From a virus, in the IMG/VR virus record IMGVR_UViG_3300025308_000332, positions 1 to 25,467 of that record: 25,467 nucleotides of DNA. One strand, written 5' to 3'. The notes under the pieces were generated by a model that was given only the letters and a program-made list of their open reading frames with translations, had not been told where the DNA came from and searched no databases. The position numbers and the translations under genes are program-made. Positions 21,215 to 25,467 of this stretch are shown piece by piece (position 1 is the stretch's first letter; the number at the start of each line of letters is the position of its first letter).

Positions 21215-23032
21215 TTAAAGCCCTGATAAACTGTTTTTATTTAAAAACTTTTTTCTATCTAAAATTGGTATTGCTATACAGCGGCAGTTATGTACAATAT
21301 AACTGTTAGCTGAATAATAACCATTATTTGATTGGAGATTGTAAATATGACGATTAGAAAGTTCACAGACGCTTTTCTTAATCACGCGACAAAATTGATA
21401 ACTGAGGGAATCACACTTAAAGACGTTGCCGTCAGAATGGGGTGTAATCCTGACAATCTCAGCCAGTGCCTCCGCAGACGGGGGATTAACACGGACACCA
21501 GAAAAGGCCGCCCCGCCCATAACAGATATAATCACCTTTCTGAAAAGGAGATTGTCCAGCTCTATTCCGAGGGTATGAGTGAAAAAGCTCTTGCTGAAAA
21601 ATTTGGTGTTGAGAGACCGCCCATCACTCGTATTTTGCGGCAACATAACATTCCGCGAAGAAGCCAGAGCGAGAGTATGTTTGTGAGAATGGCAAATACT
21701 TCTATTGACGGCAGAAAAGATATTACAAAAAAGGCTCGTAATGCTCGTAGGAAGATAGCTCAAAACACTGAGCAAAAAAGAGGTCATAGAGGGGGTGTTT
21801 TGGGTCGCGGAGAACTGGAACTGATTAACACTCTTCGCATTCAAGGTTATACCGTTACGCCTCAAAAAGCCTTCGACGTTTATAGTATCGACCTCGTTTT
21901 CAACACCGTCGCCGTGGAAGTCAAGTCTGGAGCAGCGTCCGCTCGAAGCTCCCGCAATTTGGCAAGAATCCCATATATCTTTAAAGCTGGCTACAAATTC
22001 GTTATTGTTCATTTTGCAGACGAAACCGCCCTCAAAAATGGGCTTGATGAGATAATCACCCTCTTGAACTTCATTGATAGGCAACCAACCACGATTAGTC
22101 AATACTGGATGATTAGGTGTGGCCTGCAATCGTCCCCCCTCATTCGTGGTAAGCGTCGTAAAGATTCCACTATACTTGCGTCGCCAGAGCTTGTTACAAC
22201 CATTAGAAAAATCAATTATAGCGTCGCCGAGTAAGCAGTTTATCGCCTGTCCAGGGTGTCCGTCTTTTGGCGGCTTCGACCATAAGAAAACTTTGCCGTC
22301 CCTGTGATAGTGGTCGCCGTGAATGTTTGATGCTTTTGGCCATTTACCGCCCGGCTTACCTACAACCCTGTTATCTTGACTGCTCCGCCATTCATAGGCA
22401 GGGATTCCCGCTTCGGTCTGCTGGAATTCGGTTATCGCGGCATTGGCCTTGCTGGTCTGGTCTCTTGCGATAAATTTCGCTCTGGCTTTTGTGGTATCGC
22501 CGATAAATTGAATCTGCTGCCATAGCGTCCGTCCGGCTGGTAATGGCTGTTGCTTTGTAGCAGTCAAGACCGCTCGGCTCACTTCGCCGATGTATTGGCC
22601 GGGGATTGTTTTAATTAGCTGTGCGGCTTCGACTGTCGCCGTATCCATAACCTGCTGCATTTTCTTGTCGTCAAATAGTACCTCAACGCTCATTTTCATT
22701 TTGTCCGATATGCCGGCAATCAGCTTTGCTTTGTTGTTGTCGAAAATATCTGTTGCAAGTTTCTTGCCTCTGCCCTGCGAGATTGAATCGAAGTGTCGTT
22801 GCCACTTGTCAAGAGCCGTCCAAAGTTCCTGATACTTTTGAGATAGTAAAGTTTGGTCATTCCAACGCCGGGCGGTATTGTGTATGTCGGCACGCATAAT
22901 AGCAATTTCGCGTTCTAACGCCTTGCGAAATTGTTCCTCGGATTTAAACGGCGGTCTTATTGGACGCAATCTGACCTTGCCGGCTTTCGGTTTGCGTTTT
23001 GGGTCTTCGGGACTGGACAAGGCAATAATCAT
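21215..23032 (-). CDS. Minor head / head morphogenesis protein (Mu F-like) carrying an intein
   Basis: The precursor is 605 residues from ATG 23032; this start overlaps the previous stop as ATGA and is preferred to an in-frame TTG at 23041. The extein is residues 1-265 plus 583-605, about 288 residues after splicing. It has a helical N-terminus and then the Mu F/SPP1 gp7 core: ARAKFIARDQTSKANA, AYEWRSSQDNRV, then the GHPGQAIN-CRC motif near the end. The intein interrupts exactly this conserved N-CRC site, between N265 and C583. The role is assembly of the portal/prohead and possibly DNA entry. Splicing is needed to restore the motif, so an active intein is likely. Confidence 0.88.
   Translation of the reverse strand: MIIALSSPEDPKRKPKAGKVRLRPIRPPFKSEEQFRKALEREIAIMRADIHNTARRWNDQTLLSQKYQELWTALDKWQRHFDSISQGRGKKLATDIFDNNKAKLIAGISDKMKMSVEVLFDDKKMQQVMDTATVEAAQLIKTIPGQYIGEVSRAVLTATKQQPLPAGRTLWQQIQFIGDTTKARAKFIARDQTSKANAAITEFQQTEAGIPAYEWRSSQDNRVVGKPGGKWPKASNIHGDHYHRDGKVFLWSKPPKDGHPGQAINCLLGDAIIDFSNGCNKLWRRKYSGIFTTLTTNEGGRLQATPNHPVLTNRGWLPINEVQEGDYLIKPIFEGGFVCKMNNNEFVASFKDIWDSCQIAGASSGRCSRLDFHGDGVENEVDTINVEGFLRRNGITLNAKSVNQFQFSATQNTPSMTSFLLSVLSYLPTSITSLFCNIFSAVNRSICHSHKHTLALASSRNVMLPQNTSDGRSLNTKFFSKSFFTHTLGIELDNLLFRKVIISVMGGAAFSGVRVNPPSAEALAEIVRITPHSDGNVFKCDSLSYQFCRVIKKSVCELSNRHIYNLQSNNGYYSANSYIVHNCRCIAIPILDRKKFLNKNSLSGL
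21271..21298 (+). promoter_or_regulatory. Possible promoter for the antisense endonuclease gene
   Basis: TTGCTA (21271-21276) and TACAAT (21293-21298) lie 16 bases apart, about 49 bases before the ATG at 21347. The -35 would lie in the C-extein and the -10 inside the intein. The -35 matches consensus at four positions and the -10 at five, so it is only a candidate. Confidence 0.35.
21287..22237 (-). mobile_element. Intein in the minor head gene (317 residues)
   Basis: The intein starts with Cys1 (TGC, 22237-22235) and ends with Asn317 (21289-21287), followed by Cys+1. Block A is CLLGDAIIDFSNG, block B has TPNH with T40 and H43, followed by LTNRGWLPINEVQEGDYL. Block F is IYNLQSNNGYYSANS and block G is YIVHN with the penultimate His316. 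All residues of class 1 protein splicing are present. Residues about 63-280 show no LAGLIDADG, HNH or other nuclease motif in this frame. This region is Ser-rich and looks like the shadow of the antisense gene. Compared with mini-inteins of about 130-150 residues, the extra 170 or so residues correspond to that gene. Confidence 0.9.
21347..22234 (+). CDS. Antisense HTH + PD-(D/E)xK homing-endonuclease-like gene inside the intein
   Basis: This gene encodes 295 residues on the strand opposite the intein and lies completely within it. ATG 21347 has GGAG 9 bases upstream; an in-frame TTG at 21332 is less likely. Residues about 15-46 (ITLKDVAVRMGCNPDNLSQC) and 64-102 (SEKALAEKFGVERPPITRIL) are two helix-turn-helix units. 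A basic linker follows (about 105-150). Residues 153-225 resemble a PD-(D/E)xK nuclease: an early helix with E156/E158, D182 in YSIDLVF, then E191 and K193 in VAVEVKSG, then a strand KFVIVHF. Probable role: cut the intein-free minor head gene and promote copying of the intein. Residues after about 236 lie opposite intein blocks A and B and may be constrained by them. Homing is inferred, not shown. Confidence 0.8.
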   Translation: MTIRKFTDAFLNHATKLITEGITLKDVAVRMGCNPDNLSQCLRRRGINTDTRKGRPAHNRYNHLSEKEIVQLYSEGMSEKALAEKFGVERPPITRILRQHNIPRRSQSESMFVRMANTSIDGRKDITKKARNARRKIAQNTEQKRGHRGGVLGRGELELINTLRIQGYTVTPQKAFDVYSIDLVFNTVAVEVKSGAASARSSRNLARIPYIFKAGYKFVIVHFADETALKNGLDEIITLLNFIDRQPTTISQYWMIRCGLQSSPLIRGKRRKDSTILASPELVTTIRKINYSVAE

Positions 23033-23460
23033 TTGTAGCAAATATCCTTTTCTTGCTCAATAGGCTTAGGATTTTTCGGCTCTGCCCCTGATGTTATCTG
23101 TTTCAGCAAATTAAATTCAAAAATCCGCATTGCGTTCATAAGGTCAGTAGTCGAAACACCAGCAAGCTGATGCGTGGTCGTAAGGCTGCCGTTTTCATTC
23201 CACTGGAAAACAACGCTTGCTTGTCGGACGGGCTTTTCGTTCTTTGCCGGTTTGATTTTCATTCTGCGTCTGCGTTCTTCCCACTCTGCGAGCCTGATGT
23301 CATATTCCGCCGATATTTCCACTTGCTGTTTCTTTGACAGTATTTCCGCTGGCATAGGAACTCCGTCAATTAAATACTGATTGCCCTTTACAAATTCAGG
23401 AGCAATAGGAGCGTCAACATTTACGTCAAACGGTTCTGTGTAACACTTGAATTCTTTCAT
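23029..23460 (-). CDS. Virion-region protein between portal and minor head genes
   Basis: This 143-residue protein has no recognised motif. The first half is polar (VDAPIAPEFVKGNQYLIDG), the middle is a charged helix (AEYDIRLAEWEERRRRMKIK) and the C-terminal part has TTDLMNAMRIFEFNLLKQI. AAAGGG lies upstream of the ATG, and its stop overlaps the start of the minor head gene as ATGA. Its place suggests a portal-associated or early head assembly role, by position only. Confidence 0.65.
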   Translation of the reverse strand: MKEFKCYTEPFDVNVDAPIAPEFVKGNQYLIDGVPMPAEILSKKQQVEISAEYDIRLAEWEERRRRMKIKPAKNEKPVRQASVVFQWNENGSLTTTHQLAGVSTTDLMNAMRIFEFNLLKQITSGAEPKNPKPIEQEKDICYK

Positions 23461-23480
23461 CTGTCTGCCCTTTCAAATTA

Positions 23481-24956
23481 TTATTTTTCTGTTTCCTGTT
23501 TCAATTTTTCGAGTTCTGCTTGACCATCAAGCAACTCGTCCTGTGCTTTTTGTTCCTGCTCTGCAACTATCTTTTCAATGTCAATTTCGGTTACAAAGAT
23601 TTTACGGGCTTCAAGTTCTTTTAAAGTTTGTTCCATTGTCAATAATCCGTCAGAATACAGCCCGGCGTATGTCTCAACTATTGACTTGTTCAATTCGGCC
23701 TGCTCTTTTTCATCAAGGTTATGCAGCGGCGGGAATTCAATATCAAACGCCTCGGCTCTTTGTTTCCAGCCCTCAAAACTCCAAAGGCAAGTCCCGGCAA
23801 TCTCAAAAAACTGCAATAGCTTTGGCTTAATCTTGAGCCGTTGTATGCTGTCGATAACATTGTAATAATTTTCAAGGTCGCTTTCGCCGGTTGCATTAAG
23901 ACCGCCCGGAGCCTGTCCCAAAAATCTTGTTGCCGGTATATCACTGCCAGCCGATAGGATAATCAGAAAAGTCATAACCAATTCAGGCACACTACCGAAA
24001 GACGCTGAATGCTGCGTAATCTCTACGCCCTGACCGTCCATAATCGCGGCTCTGTAAAGACTGATTTGTTCTACGACCTGTTGCAATTTTTCCATTGCCC
24101 CGGCATTGCCCGCAACCAATGTTTTCAGGTCGTCAACTTTAGCAAGCAGGACGCTTGCCATATTTACAAGATGATATGCTCCCTCTTGTGTACCATTTAC
24201 TCTTATCAGCAGGTCATAAAGCGGCGTTAAAATGCTTTCGCCAAAACCGGACGGATTAACTCTTTGCGGCTGATAGATATTTGCTGTATTGCGATTGAAC
24301 AGCGGCTCACCATCGAAACAAATTATCCTGCTATGGTCAACTATTGAGCCGTTGATTGTAAGCTGTTGCGGCTTGTCATAGTCCGGGCTGAAAACATCCG
24401 TGATATATTTCGATTGCCATATCTTCTGAATGTCAACCACATTCAATGCCCGCAAGTCTCTTTGACTGCGAAGCATTTTTAAATCAACAGGCTGCTCAAC
24501 AGTCTTTGCATTATCAGCAACGCACATATAAATAACAGAGCCGCCGAGCAAACGCTCCTGCTTCATCGCCCGCTTAAATTGCTTGTCGCCTTTGAGCTGC
24601 TCGAAAATGTTCATCAAGGCTTTGGCATCGTCTTTCGATATACCTGTAAGCTGAAATTGCTTGCGGAGTGCATCTTCAACAGGAATGTCAATAATCTTCT
24701 TGGCCGCCCAGTCCGTAAAATAAAGAGCCGTCAACTCACCCCATTTTGCGAAAAAGTTTGTATTAAAATATGGGTTTAACGTGCGGGAAGCCATACTGTG
24801 CTGAGCCCCTCGGTCTTGCGTGCCGTTAGCTCCGCCGCCTTGAAGCATAGCATTTTTCTGGCGAATGCGATTTTGCTTTGATAGATAGTTCTTCTGCTGT
24901 CTTGCAAGTTCAGCATTTTCCATTCGTTCGCTTTTTTTAGGTAATCCGTTTTTCAT
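23481..24956 (-). CDS. Portal protein (DUF1073-like)
   Basis: The 491-residue protein forms the dodecameric DNA gate. Family marks include LNPYFNTNFFAKWGELTALY, PVEDALRKQF in the N-terminal third, and the signature DIPATRFLGQAPGGLNATGE at about 343-362, followed by ENYYNVIDSIQR. The C-terminal part (about 430-491) is a Glu-rich coiled coil (EKIVAEQEQKAQDELLDGQ). Length and order of segments are typical. The ribosome site is weak (GAAAG). The terminase genes expected upstream are beyond the right edge. Confidence 0.9.
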   Translation of the reverse strand: MKNGLPKKSERMENAELARQQKNYLSKQNRIRQKNAMLQGGGANGTQDRGAQHSMASRTLNPYFNTNFFAKWGELTALYFTDWAAKKIIDIPVEDALRKQFQLTGISKDDAKALMNIFEQLKGDKQFKRAMKQERLLGGSVIYMCVADNAKTVEQPVDLKMLRSQRDLRALNVVDIQKIWQSKYITDVFSPDYDKPQQLTINGSIVDHSRIICFDGEPLFNRNTANIYQPQRVNPSGFGESILTPLYDLLIRVNGTQEGAYHLVNMASVLLAKVDDLKTLVAGNAGAMEKLQQVVEQISLYRAAIMDGQGVEITQHSASFGSVPELVMTFLIILSAGSDIPATRFLGQAPGGLNATGESDLENYYNVIDSIQRLKIKPKLLQFFEIAGTCLWSFEGWKQRAEAFDIEFPPLHNLDEKEQAELNKSIVETYAGLYSDGLLTMEQTLKELEARKIFVTEIDIEKIVAEQEQKAQDELLDGQAELEKLKQETEK

Positions 24957-24989
24957 AGTTTTAACTTTCTGTGATTTTATGGTGATAAA

Positions 24990-25244
24990 TCATTCAATAA
25001 AAACATCTCTTTTATGCCCAAGAGGATATTTCTCAATATACTTTACTGCTTTGCCGTCCGTTCTGATAGTATTGTCTCTTCTCGATATTGGCGGTTCACC
25101 TTTTTTAAATCTTTCGTAATATCTCAAAATGCCACATTCACAGCAAAACCCCAATGCGTGTTCATTCCCATCTGAATCTAAAAAAGACATAGAGGTTTCG
25201 TATTGGTGTTCACAGAACAAAATTTGCCATAATCTTTTTAACAT
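24990..25244 (-). CDS. Small zinc-binding-like protein
   Basis: The protein is 84 residues from ATG 25244, which has GGAG 8 bases upstream; the in-frame ATG at 25262 lies inside the upstream gene's end and is less likely. Residues include CEH near 11-13 and CCECG near 34-38, a possible Cys/His zinc knuckle, in a polar protein with an aromatic segment (LRYYERFKK). Function unknown. It begins just after the stop codon of the gene at the right edge. Confidence 0.55.
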   Translation of the reverse strand: MLKRLWQILFCEHQYETSMSFLDSDGNEHALGFCCECGILRYYERFKKGEPPISRRDNTIRTDGKAVKYIEKYPLGHKRDVFIE

Positions 25245-25245
25245 T

Positions 25246-25467
25246 TTAATTACTCCAATCATCCCAAAATATAAAATACGCTCCTATTTGTATTGTCTTC
25301 ATCACACCAGCCGTTCTTTCATACCCAATACGCCATTTATAATGCCCTTTGGCATATCTTGAGAAATGAAATGGCTTGCAAAATATCCATATATTCCAAA
25401 GACCTAAAGAGTATTTAGCTTTCTTAATATAAATTACTAATGACAAAAATTTACGCAGCTTTGACAT
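25246..25467 (-). CDS. Small hydrophobic/aromatic protein at the window edge
   Basis: The frame runs from ATG 25467 (the last bases of the window) to a stop at 25246, 73 residues. It is rich in Tyr, Trp and Lys (YIKKAKYSLGLWNIWIFCK, IGAYFIFWDDWSN). Because the start is exactly at the edge, the gene may be longer upstream. No family recognised. It overlaps nothing and is followed by the zinc-like gene after one base. Confidence 0.45.
   Translation of the reverse strand: MSKLRKFLSLVIYIKKAKYSLGLWNIWIFCKPFHFSRYAKGHYKWRIGYERTAGVMKTIQIGAYFIFWDDWSN

Noticed and set aside
21332-22234. Possibility that the antisense frame in the intein is only a shadow of the intein
   Set aside because: It has its own ribosome site, two helix-turn-helix units and an ordered D...ExK core, while the matching intein stretch (about residues 63-280) has no recognisable domain and looks like the shadow. 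A formal codon-selection test was not possible here.
1-25467. CRISPR arrays, tRNA or rRNA genes, and insertion sequences
   Set aside because: Read by eye on both strands; no regularly spaced repeats, cloverleaf with CCA-end pattern, rRNA-like sequence or transposase gene was seen. A dedicated scan was not possible.

Overview
The window is most of the virion gene block of a contractile-tailed (myovirus-type) prophage, probably in a planctomycete of the Phycisphaerae/Sedimentisphaerales kind. The host guess rests on a secreted glycerophosphodiester phosphodiesterase at 1079-1996 carrying the dockerin-like motif DFNRDCYVNLADFAVFC, a signature common in secreted proteins of that group, and on LamG and signal-peptide proteins around the tail-fibre genes. 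It is an inference from motifs, not a database match.

Layout. On the + strand at the left edge are a tyrosine integrase (1-996) and the phosphodiesterase, which looks like a cargo (moron) gene. All other phage genes but one run on the minus strand and are best read from right to left: two small proteins (25467-24990), DUF1073-type portal (24956-23481), a small protein, Mu F-like minor head protein (23032-21215), two tiny genes, a strong promoter (20867-20839), protease/scaffold (20697-19483), cement protein, DUF2184-type major capsid, neck proteins (17242-15363), DUF3383-type sheath, tube, frameshifted tail chaperone, tape measure, Dit-like protein, baseplate plug, hub, spike, gp25-like wedge, gpJ-like wedge, DUF2612-like protein, tail fibre, accessory beta-sandwich and beta-propeller/LamG proteins, and a holin-like membrane protein. 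Terminase and replication or regulatory genes are not in the window.

Main discovery. The minor head gene contains an intein (21287-22237, 317 residues) with good splicing blocks at both ends and no recognisable in-frame homing endonuclease. A complete 295-codon gene for a helix-turn-helix plus PD-(D/E)xK nuclease-like protein (21347-22234) lies on the opposite strand, entirely inside the intein. Its start codon lies opposite intein residue 297 and its stop codon opposite intein residue 2. The two reading frames are in exact codon register, so most of the mobile element is coding on both strands. I know of antisense homing-endonuclease genes in some group I introns but not in inteins, so I consider this the likely undescribed system here.

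Secondary observations include two copies of a structured, terminator-like RNA element sharing an upstream consensus (19387-19447 and 20713-20777), an extended -10 promoter with embedded palindromes in the middle of the head operon, a probable -1 frameshift making the long tail chaperone, and an internal start giving a separate scaffold from the protease gene.
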